Positions 19,696 through 27,564 of a stretch of 64,000 nucleotides of DNA are shown one piece after another. Source of the stretch: JAGXFP01 sp046484585. GTDB lineage: Bacteria; Desulfobacterota; Desulfobulbia; Desulfobulbales; JAGXFP01. The translations under genes and the position numbers were made by a program. Under the pieces are notes generated by a model. It ran no database searches. It was not told the DNA's origin and worked only from the letters and a program-made list of their open reading frames with translations. Each line of letters opens with the position of its first letter. Position 1 is the stretch's first letter. The stretch covers positions 8,423 through 72,422 of the forward strand of contig JAWOIQ010000093.1 of the NCBI GenBank assembly GCA_046484585.1. The letters are read 5' to 3'.

Positions 19696-19814
19696 TGTTT
19701 TCACCTCCACGTAAATATTGCTTTGTTGCTTTTCTGCTGGGGATGATAGTTTTTAAAAAAACCTCGTTTTCAACTTGCGGTCAATGTGCAGCGCTTGGTT
19801 CGGCCTCGCCGTAA

Positions 19815-20240
19815 TTATGATTTTTCCCTGTGTATCTCGTCATGGCAAACCGTACATACGGTAATCAAATTGCTTTCCGTGTTGTCGCCGCCCTTGGCAT
19901 GGTGCTTTTTGTGGTGTAACTCCAAGTGACGCGGGTCTGATCTATTCCATTCTTCGTGGGTCCAATTGCATAGGGTGCATTTGTAACTATCCCTCCGAAG
20001 GACTTCTCTTTTTACCGGGTCGGGTATAAGCCGGTCATGTTCAGGGCTTTGGCGATCGGCCTCAAGTAAATACATACCTACTTCAAGATCCGGGCGGCCG
20101 GTATTTTGGGTGACGACAGGCCAACCAAATTCAGTGCGTAACTCTCTGACTCTTCTTGCCCACTCAGATCTATCTTTTGCTAAATATTTCAATTCTTCGC
20201 CGGTTACTTTTTGCCCGACGTTAGCCCTTAGATATTTCAA
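19815..20240 (-). CDS. HNH endonuclease, start uncertain
   Basis: Contains a C-terminal HNH nuclease fold with zinc-type cysteines: CTLCNWTHEEWN, then HLELHHKKHHAKGGDN and VCTVCHDEIH. The upstream part (EWARRVRELRTEFGWPVVT) resembles the N-terminal winged-helix-like part of R-M-associated HNH proteins. The annotated start is a TTG at 20240 with no ribosome-binding site. The frame continues upstream with protein-like sequence (FIKYAHRWNLANEIRRENIS) to a TAG at 20340-20342 that ends the preceding small gene in the same frame, and that stretch holds no ATG, GTG or TTG. Likely role: restriction nuclease or defence protein acting with the methyltransferase upstream. Confidence 0.75.
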   Translation of the reverse strand: MKYLRANVGQKVTGEELKYLAKDRSEWARRVRELRTEFGWPVVTQNTGRPDLEVGMYLLEADRQSPEHDRLIPDPVKREVLRRDSYKCTLCNWTHEEWNRSDPRHLELHHKKHHAKGGDNTESNLITVCTVCHDEIHREKS

Positions 20241-20339
20241 TATTTTGTCGCGGACGGAAATGTTTTCTCTTCTAATTTCATTGGCAAGGTTCCAACGATG
20301 TGCATATTTTATGAACTGTGAAGTAAAAGCTTGAGCTTG

Positions 20340-20597
20340 CTAGAAACCTAGCTCTCCATCTTCAATTTGTAATGCTTCAGAAAGGGCTAATGCATTTCGG
20401 AGCATAAATGAACCGTAAGCGGTAGCCAGCTCAAGTAAGTGTTCGGCAGCGCCTGGGCTCCATTCTCCTTTGCTGACAAGTAAATCCATAATCTCGCCAT
20501 CTGCGAATTTCGATCGCTCCGATATTTTGCTCACTGATTGTTTGAGCAAAGTATGGTACTCGTCGATAAGGCCATTAATCTCAGTACATGTATTCAT
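20340..20597 (-). CDS. Small conserved R-M-associated protein of unknown function
   Basis: An 85-residue helical protein without cysteines. Features visible are a central FADGEIMDLL segment and a C-terminal YGSFMLRNALALSEALQIED. I recall similar small proteins beside restriction-modification genes but cannot assign a function. The ATG at 20597 has a GGGAA-type site. It lies between two HNH genes, all on the minus strand, and its TAG stop is the only break between it and the downstream HNH frame. It could be the N-terminal part of one longer HNH protein that has been split. Confidence 0.6.
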   Translation of the reverse strand: MNTCTEINGLIDEYHTLLKQSVSKISERSKFADGEIMDLLVSKGEWSPGAAEHLLELATAYGSFMLRNALALSEALQIEDGELGF

Positions 20598-20620
20598 ATC
20601 CGTTCCCTGATGATCGTTTA

Positions 20621-21409
20621 TTATTCATTAAAGACAGTATGTTGGTGCCATTCAAGATAAGATGTCAATGGTAGGAATTTTCGGGGTTTGATAATTTCCG
20701 CGCCATGATAGAAACAAATCAGATCGCTTGTTCTCCTGTCTCCAGAGGTTAGTAGTTTTGATGAGACGGCGACACGCAATTGGTTTGTTATTGTAAGAAA
20801 CCCACGATCAAACAAACGATCAAATGTAGCACTTAGGCATAAACCGTTATGTGGATCCGTTCGATGCTCTTCAGAAACACTCCATGGTATAATGTGGCTC
20901 GCCACCAGACATTCTTTAATCCGTAATCCTGTAATACAACATGTATTTTCGTAACTACTGAGAATTGCCTCACGAAAAAATGATTGATGGGTACGTGTTT
21001 TTTGAGGCGTGATTTTCTCAGATGGTCCTTTGGGGCGATTTACATCAGCCTGAATTTCTTCTTTCGTTATTGTCCTTAAACCCAACTCGCCTTTCAACTG
21101 CTCAGCTTCTGAGACAAGCTGATTCCAATCTTTATGAAATTCTTCCCATATTTTACGATCCAGTTTGCTGGAGTGAGAAAGCCCAGACACTTTTTGTCTG
21201 CTAAGCTCTGGATCAAGAGAACCAAAATTACCTAACTTCCTAGCAATGCTTGCCGGTGAACGTTTTATAAGATTAGCGAGTTCAATTACATCAGGATTGT
21301 TTGCTTTGGTTTTCTTGAAAGGGATACGGCAGTAAAGATCAAACGCGAGAATCAATTCTTCGCGCGTCCAAGGAGCACCATATTTTTCTGGGTTGCCATG
21401 TATAATCAT
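20621..21409 (-). CDS. HNH_2-family restriction endonuclease
   Basis: A 262-residue protein with a C-terminal HNH nuclease domain of the restriction type: CCITGLRIKECLVASHIIPW, then HNGLCLSATFDRLFDRGFLTI, where the ASHIIPW His and the HNGL His/Asn are the likely catalytic residues. The N-terminus (WTREELILAFDLYCRIPF, SPASIARKLGNFGSLDP) is a helical segment common in this family. It follows the C5 methyltransferase directly; the ATG at 21409 is 6 nt after the methyltransferase stop, while a TTG at 21418 would overlap it. Together they look like a type II restriction-modification pair. The recognition site cannot be read from sequence. Confidence 0.85.
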   Translation of the reverse strand: MIIHGNPEKYGAPWTREELILAFDLYCRIPFKKTKANNPDVIELANLIKRSPASIARKLGNFGSLDPELSRQKVSGLSHSSKLDRKIWEEFHKDWNQLVSEAEQLKGELGLRTITKEEIQADVNRPKGPSEKITPQKTRTHQSFFREAILSSYENTCCITGLRIKECLVASHIIPWSVSEEHRTDPHNGLCLSATFDRLFDRGFLTITNQLRVAVSSKLLTSGDRRTSDLICFYHGAEIIKPRKFLPLTSYLEWHQHTVFNE

Positions 21410-21414
21410 TTGTC

Positions 21415-22554
21415 TCAATGGCTAATTATATTGGTCAATTTAGTTCTATGTGTTGGGGAGCTGTCGGGAAAACTTTGAAATCGTGCTGCTTCCCTGTGAG
21501 TGATTGGCCTGTGCTGCTCGGGGTGCAAATAGCGGCCTTTTTCAGGTTTATAGAATTCGGTGCGTATCGTAACGGAAGGCCTGTTCCACCAGAGTCGGCC
21601 AAACAAATCAGTTCCTCCTGATTGTTTCCGAATCCAACATTGAGGCGTTAACTCAGGAGCAATACGTTGTAAGTCAAAACGATTCATCCCTTCACGAGGT
21701 ATTGCCCTATATCTTTTCCGACTGAGTTCGGTTGGATTCCTCCCGAAGTGTAAATCCAACGGAGGATCAATATTTCTAATTTCAGTCCCTTCCGGAGAAG
21801 GTAAATCAGCAATAGCGTCTTTTACTGTTTTCCATTTAGGGGGTGTTGACAGATATTCCTCCCTATTGAAGGGAAGTGTTAACGCCTTTCCGTTGCCATT
21901 GGGATTAAAATGAGTTTTTCGGGGTGGAAACAAAATGGATGGATCTGCGAATTTACAACCGATTATGAAAGCTCTGGTACGAGTTTGAGGAACCCCGTAA
22001 TCCGCAGCAATTAATTTGTCCTGCCAGACTTGGAAGCCGAGAGACCTTGCTGCTTCGACAATTTCACCATTCTCAAAGGTCCCAAGCAACTGAGGAACAT
22101 TCTCCATGACAAAAATTGATGCCTCAGATCTTTCGACAACCTCTAAATAAGGTCGCCACAACTCTTTTCGTGGGTCATTTTCACGATTTTTGTTTAAGAG
22201 ACTGAAACCCTGGCAAGGAGGTCCACCAATTACAACATCAGCTTTGGGGATTTCAATTTTGCTTTGTTTGAGTATTTCGACAATGTCGCCTGCAACACTA
22301 TGTGGGCCGAAATTTTCATTGTACGTGTTAACGCAAAATTGATTAAAGTCGTTTGCCCAAACGGATTGAAAAGGTTGTCCAAAAACCTCGGAGAAACCTA
22401 ACGACATCCCGCCCGCCCCTGAAAATAGGTCTATAAGGCGATATCGGTGCGGATTTTGTAGTAGCTCACCTGAGCATCGAGAATGGTAAGTCGCTTCGTC
22501 TTCTTTTAAAATAAAAGATTTGTCTATTTCTATCGTATTTTCAGTTTGATACAT
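21415..22554 (-). CDS. DNA (cytosine-5-)-methyltransferase, C-terminus apparently truncated
   Basis: Transfers methyl from SAM to C5 of cytosine. Motif I is DLFSGAGG (42-49), motif IV GGPPCQGFS with catalytic Cys114, motif VI ENVPQ (151-155) and motif VIII QTRTRAFIIG. A target-recognition region follows, then motif IX-like ITHREAARFQSFPD. After this the protein ends within 15 residues (SSPTHRTKLTNIISH), and the expected motif X (GNAVPP-type), which completes the SAM pocket, is missing. No other frame restores it before the HNH gene starts. The enzyme may be impaired or use an unusual end. It is AT-richer than the flanking housekeeping genes, in line with transfer. Confidence 0.92.
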   Translation of the reverse strand: MYQTENTIEIDKSFILKEDEATYHSRCSGELLQNPHRYRLIDLFSGAGGMSLGFSEVFGQPFQSVWANDFNQFCVNTYNENFGPHSVAGDIVEILKQSKIEIPKADVVIGGPPCQGFSLLNKNRENDPRKELWRPYLEVVERSEASIFVMENVPQLLGTFENGEIVEAARSLGFQVWQDKLIAADYGVPQTRTRAFIIGCKFADPSILFPPRKTHFNPNGNGKALTLPFNREEYLSTPPKWKTVKDAIADLPSPEGTEIRNIDPPLDLHFGRNPTELSRKRYRAIPREGMNRFDLQRIAPELTPQCWIRKQSGGTDLFGRLWWNRPSVTIRTEFYKPEKGRYLHPEQHRPITHREAARFQSFPDSSPTHRTKLTNIISH

Positions 22555-22858
22555 GTCTTATGCGCCTTATCGGTTGAATCTTTAAAAATTGTTTTTGATT
22601 CTACCATTTTGGGCAAAATTTTCATCTCAGTAATTCTGGGGTTGGTGGACGAATGCTGAGTTGAGTCCCGCAAAGCGGGACTCGTACGAAACTTATGCCC
22701 TGTGGGTATAAAGCGAAGCAACCCGGCATTCGATTGTCTGTTGGGCTAAACCGCCAAGGAGAAGGTTGCTAAGCGCCCAGCAATCTGCACTGAATACGTA
22801 ACGGGACGGAGTTAGTTTAACAACTTAATTTCATTAGTATAGGATTGTTCGCTTTTCC
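22555..22858. other. Intergenic region between methyltransferase and HigA genes
   Basis: About 300 bp. It carries R1 repeat copy 3 and, further right, a sequence (AAAGCGAAGC and following, about 22710-22800) similar to one at about 23776. It should hold the promoter of the minus-strand restriction-modification genes, which I cannot pin down. Confidence 0.4.
22655..22711 (-). repeat. Dispersed hairpin repeat R1, copy 3 (hairpin replaced)
   Basis: The flanks match other R1 copies (GCTGAGTT; CGTACGAAACTTATGCCC; TGTGGGTATA), but the hairpin is a different sequence, GAGTCCCGC-AAA-GCGGGACTC. Pairing is kept while the sequence differs, which suggests selection on structure. Confidence 0.75.
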
Positions 22859-23173
22859 CTACGCATGATTGGGTAGGGTTGAATGAAAAAGAGGCTTCAC
22901 GTTTTTCCATGTTTTTGAGTCATTTGCAGCGTGCCATAAATCATAATTTTTTTGGAGATTCAACCATAACTCAGGAGTAGTACCAAAAGCTCGCGATAAC
23001 CGTAAAGCCATGTCCGGCGTGACTGCCCCTCGACAGTTGATAATTTTTGACAATGTCTTCCTGGACACACCAAGAGTTGACGCAATATCCTGTATAGTTA
23101 CAGATAGTGGCTTTAAATAATCTTCTTTCAAAATAATGCCGGGGTGGGTTGGTTGTCTTTTCATTGTAACCAT
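22859..23173 (-). CDS. higA: HigA-type antitoxin
   Basis: A 104-residue antitoxin of the HigA family with the typical N-terminus RQPTHPGIILKEDYLKPL, a helix-turn-helix (TIQDIASTLGVSRKTLSKII), and the tail TPDMALRLSRAFGTTPELWL followed by LQKNYDLWHA. I chose the ATG at 23173 because AGGAGG lies just upstream; a longer frame exists but has no site. It neutralises the RelE-like toxin encoded 10 bp upstream and should repress the shared promoter. In this pair, as is usual for HigBA, the toxin gene comes first. Confidence 0.92.
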   Translation of the reverse strand: MVTMKRQPTHPGIILKEDYLKPLSVTIQDIASTLGVSRKTLSKIINCRGAVTPDMALRLSRAFGTTPELWLNLQKNYDLWHAANDSKTWKNVKPLFHSTLPNHA

Positions 23174-23183
23174 GAGACACCTC

Positions 23184-23462
23184 CTAATGATAGTCGTCGT
23201 AATCGACAATATATGCGTCACCATCTTCGAATTCGAAAATGACACGCCAATTTCCAGAAACTCGGACTGAATATTGATCTTTTCGGTCACCACTCAGTGC
23301 ATGCAGGTTTGATCCTGGATAATTCATATCTCTCAAATCATTTGCGGCATTTAGCCGATCCAAAATTCTTTCCAGCTTCCCAGCATGTTCAGGTTTTATG
23401 CCTTTCTTTGTTCCGGCATAGAAAAACTGCTCAAGCCCTTTATGTTTAAATGATTTGATCAT
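23184..23462 (-). CDS. higB: HigB-type mRNA interferase toxin
   Basis: A 92-residue RelE/ParE-fold toxin: MIKSFKHKGLEQFFYAGTKK, then ILDRLNAANDLRDMNYPG, LHALSGDRKDQYSVRVSG and the end NWRVIFEFEDGDAYIVDYDD, which are the standard blocks of HigB (ribosome-dependent mRNA cleavage). The ATG at 23462 is preferred over a TTG two codons earlier. It is the first gene of the higBA operon and lies directly downstream of a palindrome that is probably the operator. It is intact, so the pair is probably functional. It sits at the edge of the AT-rich defence island and may stabilise it. Confidence 0.92.
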   Translation of the reverse strand: MIKSFKHKGLEQFFYAGTKKGIKPEHAGKLERILDRLNAANDLRDMNYPGSNLHALSGDRKDQYSVRVSGNWRVIFEFEDGDAYIVDYDDYH

Positions 23463-23470
23463 GTACAATT

Positions 23471-23487
23471 GTAACCATGCGGGTTAC
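23471..23487. promoter_or_regulatory. Candidate higBA operator
   Basis: GTAACC (23471-23476) and GGTTAC (23482-23487) form a perfect inverted repeat with a 5-bp spacer, 8 bp upstream of the higB start. Position and symmetry fit autoregulation by the HigA helix-turn-helix dimer. Confidence 0.55.
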
Positions 23488-23969
23488 ATGCGTCAAATTA
23501 TTATTTTGAAGCGAACAATTTACTGAGCAGGGCTATATCATCCCAAAAGGGGGAAAATACACAAGAATATCCGCTATTGTCTTAAACTCGACTCAGACGC
23601 TTCATCTTCTTGTAAACTTTTATATATCAAGAAAGGTTATCCCGACAAGCCATTTAGGGAGAGTAACGATTGCTCTATATTGGCCTGGAAGACGTGGGAA
23701 CCAACTGTCCTTCGACAAGCTTAAGATGAGCGGTGGTCGTTCGGTGGGGGTCTGCTTCGACAGTCGGTAGATCGGGTTAAAGCGAAGCGCAACCCCCTAT
23801 TGTCCGGAAAGGTTGGGGGTTTGCAAGCTCACCCCAATCTTGTATCTATGCTGCTTGGATGGGCGGGTTCATCTTTCGACGGGTTGGGGATGCCCGCCGA
23901 AAACGGAAGCATGATTCCAGGTTATGCGCGGTAGGTTCTTCTGTTTCTTGGGAAATATTAAAGCGTTGT
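23488..23969. other. Intergenic region between higB promoter and rlmN end
   Basis: About 480 bp without a convincing gene. It includes a CCTTCGACAAGCTTAAGATG motif (about 23711) like one at about 41882, a short hairpin AACCCCC / GGGGGTT near 23794-23821, and the likely higBA promoter at its left edge. It marks the return from AT-rich island DNA to typical host composition. Confidence 0.4.
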
Positions 23970-25025
23970 TCAGTTGCGGCCGGCCAGCTGGCCGCAGGCG
24001 GCCGAGATGTCGCTGCCTCGGCTTGATCGGATGAAAACCGTGAAGCCGGCCTTGATCAAAATCTCCTGGAAGGCTTCGCATTTTGCCCGGGGCGGGCATT
24101 TGTAGTCTGAATCGGGACTTTCGTTATAGGGCAGGAGGTTGATCTTGCATCTGATTCCCTTGAGTTGTCTCGCCAGTTGCCGGGCATCGGCCTCCGAGTC
24201 GTTCACCCCTTCGATCATGATATACTCGAACATGATCATCCGCCGTTTCGGCAAGGGGAAATCCCGGCAGGCCTCAAGGAGTTGCTCGACCGGATATTTA
24301 CGGTTGACCGGCATCAGTCTGCTTCTGACCTCGTCGTCGACGCTGTGCAGCGAAACGGCCAGGTTGACCGGGGCTTTTTCCCCCAGTTCCCGCATCTTCG
24401 GGACCAGCCCGCAGGTGGAGACCGTTACCTTGCGGCCCGAGAAATCGAGGCCGCGCTGGTCCATGATGATCTCCAGGGCGGTGATCAGGTTGTCGAAATT
24501 GGCCAGCGGTTCGCCCATCCCCATGAAGACCAGGTTGTTGATGCAGCCGCTTTTCTTGTCGCCGCTGCAGCACATCTCCTCATCCATGTCGTTGATCACT
24601 GTACAGATCTGGTTGACGATTTCGGCGGGTGTGAGGTTCCTCCTGAAGCCCAAGGTGGCGGTCAGGCAGAAGTCGCAGCCCATGGCGCAGCCGACCTGGG
24701 AGGAAACGCAGAGGGTATTGCGGTCTTCCTCCGGGATCAGGACCGACTCGATAATCTCGCCGTCATCGAGCCGGAAGGCGTATTTGACGGTGCCGTCCTC
24801 GGATTTTTCCTTTTTGGCAATGGTGTGCAGGCTTATCCTTGCCGTTTCGGAAAGTTTCGCCCGCAGCTCTTTTTTCAGATCGGTCATCTGGGAAAATTCG
24901 GTGATATCGGGGCGGTACAGCCAGTTGAAGATCTGCCGGCCATGAAATGCCGGCAGCTTAAACTCCCGCTGGAGGTAGTCCAGGAGCTGCCCCTGGGTGA
25001 AATTTTTTAAGTCAACTTTATCCAT
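23970..25025 (-). CDS. rlmN: 23S rRNA (adenine2503-C2)-methyltransferase / tRNA m2A37 methyltransferase
   Basis: A radical SAM enzyme that methylates C2 of A2503 in 23S rRNA and A37 of some tRNAs. The 351-residue length is normal. The radical SAM cluster motif CxxxCxxC is in GCAMGCDFCLTATLGF. Other RlmN blocks are LPAFHGRQIFNWLY, TLCVSSQVG, NLVFMGMGEPLANFDN, STCGLVPKM, NLAVSLHSVDDEVRSRLMPV, INLLPYNES and the end FIRSSRGSDISAACGQL, which holds the second catalytic cysteine. It lies 5 bp downstream of a radical SAM protein gene, and with serC upstream may form a minus-strand operon. Confidence 0.97.
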   Translation of the reverse strand: MDKVDLKNFTQGQLLDYLQREFKLPAFHGRQIFNWLYRPDITEFSQMTDLKKELRAKLSETARISLHTIAKKEKSEDGTVKYAFRLDDGEIIESVLIPEEDRNTLCVSSQVGCAMGCDFCLTATLGFRRNLTPAEIVNQICTVINDMDEEMCCSGDKKSGCINNLVFMGMGEPLANFDNLITALEIIMDQRGLDFSGRKVTVSTCGLVPKMRELGEKAPVNLAVSLHSVDDEVRSRLMPVNRKYPVEQLLEACRDFPLPKRRMIMFEYIMIEGVNDSEADARQLARQLKGIRCKINLLPYNESPDSDYKCPPRAKCEAFQEILIKAGFTVFIRSSRGSDISAACGQLAGRN

Positions 25026-25030
25026 TGAAA

Positions 25031-25900
25031 TTATAAGGCTCTCAGGTGCTCGGGTTTCAGGGCGATTTCGCCTTGCATAGCCTGTTGGATAGCGGCCAAA
25101 ACGGCATCGCGATCCTTCGGCAGCCGACAGTTGATCGGCAGGTAGTTTGAGGCATGGTTGGCCTGGAGCTGCATCCGGTCGGTCTCGATATTTTCGACGA
25201 TCAGGTAGAGTTCCCTGAGAAGACCGGTCTGGTCAGGCAGGGCGAATTCGTTTCTTTCCGCTTGTTCGAAAAGAGGGGTGTTGGGGAGGAGCATCAGGGT
25301 AAGGATGCCGACCTGGCTGGGCTGCATCGCCGAGATCGCCCGGCCGGTTGCCACGGCATGCGCAGCGGAATTTTCGATGCCGGCGACACCCAACAGAACG
25401 GTTACCGACAGGAATAGTCCCGCCCGCCCGATCAGGCGGCCGGCTTCGATCTGTTTCGCCACATCGACTCCCTTGTCGATTGCCGAAAGGGTAGGGTCGT
25501 GGCCGCTTTCCAGTCCCATATAGACCCGGGCCAGGCCTAGCTCCTTGAGTTGCCGCAGCTCCGCTTCGCTTTTCCGGATAATGTTTTTCGCGTTGCCGTA
25601 TAGGGCGATCCGGTTTACCCAGGGCAGCCGGGCCCTTATTTCAGTCAGGAGGTCGACGAGTTTTTTCTGGGGCAGGCTGAGGACATCGCCGTCGGCCAGA
25701 AAAACCCGCTTTTGCCTTTGGCAATAGCGGGCGGCAAAATCGAGGTCTTTGTCGACAATCCGCTCATCTTTCAGGCGGAACAGCTGATCCCGGTAAGTGC
25801 CGCAGAAGGCGCACCTGTTATGGGAGCAGCCGACCGTGACCTGAAGAATGATGCTGTCGGCCTCGCTGGGCGGCCTGATCACATTGCCTTCGTAATTCAT
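25031..25900 (-). CDS. Radical SAM protein of unknown substrate
   Basis: A 289-residue protein with the CxxxCxxC cluster in VGCSHNRCAFCGTY, then FLADGDVLSLPQKKLVDLL, NRIALYGNAKNI, GLARVYMGLESG and DKGVDVAKQIEAGRLIGRAG. These are the blocks of Elp3/MiaB-type radical SAM barrels of the HemN-like clade, but there is no B12-binding, TRAM or UPF0004 domain. The substrate cannot be predicted. It sits between serC and rlmN on the same strand with short gaps (24 bp and 5 bp), so it is probably co-transcribed. The start is ATG at 25900. Confidence 0.85.
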   Translation of the reverse strand: MNYEGNVIRPPSEADSIILQVTVGCSHNRCAFCGTYRDQLFRLKDERIVDKDLDFAARYCQRQKRVFLADGDVLSLPQKKLVDLLTEIRARLPWVNRIALYGNAKNIIRKSEAELRQLKELGLARVYMGLESGHDPTLSAIDKGVDVAKQIEAGRLIGRAGLFLSVTVLLGVAGIENSAAHAVATGRAISAMQPSQVGILTLMLLPNTPLFEQAERNEFALPDQTGLLRELYLIVENIETDRMQLQANHASNYLPINCRLPKDRDAVLAAIQQAMQGEIALKPEHLRAL

Positions 25901-25924
25901 CGGGCCGTAATCGGAGTGGAAGGA

Positions 25925-27004
25925 TTAATTGTTTTTCTCGAATTCCTTCATAAAGGCGATCAGTTTTTCAACGCCCTCACGGGGAAAGGCGTTGTAGATC
26001 GAAGCGCGGCAGCCGCCTACGGATCGATGTCCCTTCAGGCCGTCAAAACCCCTGGCGGTTGCTTCCGTAATGAATTTGGCTTCCAGTTCGGGGGTGGGCA
26101 GGTTGAAAGTGATGTTCATCAGCGACCGGGACGATTCCAGGGCGTGGCCGCGATAGAAATCGGTTCCGTCGATGGCATTGTACAAGAGGGCCGCCTTTTC
26201 ACGGTTGATCTCTTCGATAGCGGCGATCCCGCCGAGTTTTTTCAGCCACTTCAAGACAAGCCCGATCACATGGATCGAGAAACAGGGAGGAGTATTGAAC
26301 ATCGATCCCGTGTCGGCGTGGGTCTTGTAGCGGAACATGGTCGGGATGTTCTCGGGAGTCCGGTCGAGCAGGTCTTCCCGAATTATTACCACCGCGCAAC
26401 CGGCGGGGCCCATATTCTTCTGGGCGCCGGCAAAAATCAGGCCGAATTTGCTGAAATCGACGGGTTTAGACATGATATCGGAGGACATGTCGCAGACCAG
26501 CATCTTGTCGGTCTTGGGCAACTCTTGAAACTGGGTGCCGTAAATCGTGTTGTTGGAAACGTAGTAGAGATATTCCGCGTCATCGTCCACCTGGTAAGCC
26601 TCACTGGACGGAACATGGTTGAAGACGCTCTCCTTGCTGCTGTAGGCGACCTGCACCTCGCCGAAAAATTTCGCTTCTTTGATGGCCTTGTTCGACCAGG
26701 TGCCGGTGTTCAGGTAGGCCGCTTTTTTCCCGGGTCTGAGGAGATTCATCGGCACCATGGCAAACTGGGTGGAAGCACCGCCCTGCAGAAAAAGAACCTT
26801 GAAGTTATCGGGAACCCGCAGGAGTTCACGCACCAGGGCCTCGGCCTCCTCGGCCACCGCCATGAACTCTTTGCTGCGATGGCTCATTTCGATCAGACCG
26901 ATGCCCTTATCATTGAAATTCACCACATCTTTGGCGGCCTGCTCCAAAACCTCAAGGGGCAGGGTGCCGGGGCCGGCACTGAAATTAAATATTCTGTCTG
27001 GCAT
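25925..27004 (-). CDS. serC: Phosphoserine aminotransferase
   Basis: A PLP enzyme of serine (and pyridoxine) synthesis that converts 3-phosphohydroxypyruvate and glutamate to phosphoserine. The 359-residue length is typical. It starts RIFNFSAGPGTLPLEVLEQA, has the substrate-binding FLQGGASTQFAMVPMNL, the NTGTWSNKAIKEAK block, and the PLP lysine in FAGAQKNMGPAGCAVVI. The C-terminus has the LKGHRSVGGCRASIYNAFP block. The ATG at 27004 has a GGAGG site. It is the first gene of the minus-strand group with the radical SAM gene and rlmN, and an R1 repeat lies 24 bp upstream. Confidence 0.96.
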   Translation of the reverse strand: MPDRIFNFSAGPGTLPLEVLEQAAKDVVNFNDKGIGLIEMSHRSKEFMAVAEEAEALVRELLRVPDNFKVLFLQGGASTQFAMVPMNLLRPGKKAAYLNTGTWSNKAIKEAKFFGEVQVAYSSKESVFNHVPSSEAYQVDDDAEYLYYVSNNTIYGTQFQELPKTDKMLVCDMSSDIMSKPVDFSKFGLIFAGAQKNMGPAGCAVVIIREDLLDRTPENIPTMFRYKTHADTGSMFNTPPCFSIHVIGLVLKWLKKLGGIAAIEEINREKAALLYNAIDGTDFYRGHALESSRSLMNITFNLPTPELEAKFITEATARGFDGLKGHRSVGGCRASIYNAFPREGVEKLIAFMKEFEKNN

Positions 27005-27027
27005 TACTTCCTCCGGGAAAATATATA

Positions 27028-27080
27028 GCTGAGTTGAGCAGCTTGTCTGCTCGTACGAAAACTTAAGATCTGTGGGTATA
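27028..27080 (-). repeat. Dispersed hairpin repeat R1, copy 4
   Basis: Shows AGCTGAGTT, the hairpin GAGCAG-CTTGT-CTGCTC, then GTACGAAAACTTAAGATCTG and TGGGTATA. It lies between the serC start and its presumed promoter region. Confidence 0.8.
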
Positions 27081-27564
27081 TAAAAAATCGGCTTGCTTCA
27101 AAATCGCAAATAAACGTATTAAAATAACCTATAGCGCCTGATTTTGCAAAAAATATCGTAAGCGAGCACAGGGCGCCGAATCGCTGTGTCATCGGTACCC
27201 CGTGATCGGTTACACATATCGTCTATATGCCGATATAACCTGAAATCTTAATTCGTATCGGCCATTGGGGGTACCCTCTATCAACCTGTAATTGCTTGCT
27301 TATCTATCCTTGAGCCCTGGGGGATTGCACCCACCGCCTTTCAGGCGCGGTTTCAGAGGAGAAATCCCGCCGTGGACTTTTTCCTGATTATAATCGGGTT
27401 TTTTGATATAATAGTTTGAAGGAAAAGAAAAATAAAAGATTTCCATTTACCGCTATTTGTTTTAGTATTTACTCCCAACTATAAATAGGTGGAAACGGGC
27501 CGCCTCTGAAAAATCCATCAACTTGTTCGCCTGAATGGGCGGCTTAATCATCAAAGATGATCTG
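27081..27564. other. Structured intergenic region, candidate small RNA ending at a terminator
   Basis: Roughly 480 bp without a gene. From about 27166 it contains a CACAGGGCGCCGAATCG palindrome (related copy at 34790), then several self-complementary stretches (ACCGCC/GGCGCGGT around 27333-27352; GGGATT/AATCCC around it), and ends at a + strand terminator at 27383-27404. A transcript ending there would be highly structured. I do not recognise a known RNA family. Promoter-like AT-rich DNA for the receiver gene follows. Confidence 0.35.
27383..27404 (+). terminator. Rho-independent terminator, no obvious gene before it
   Basis: CCTGAT (27383-27388) pairs with ATCGGG (27393-27398, one G-U) around TATA, followed by six T residues. 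No + strand protein gene lies upstream within several kilobases, so it may end a non-coding RNA. Confidence 0.6.

Noticed and set aside
20340..20342. TAG between the small gene and the HNH gene as a pyrrolysine codon
   Set aside because: No pyrrolysine-type enzyme is involved and no pyl genes are seen; a normal stop or a nonsense mutation is simpler.
23869..24099. Minus-strand frame of 76 codons overlapping the rlmN end
   Set aside because: It is a shifted reading of the rlmN 3' end plus intergenic DNA.
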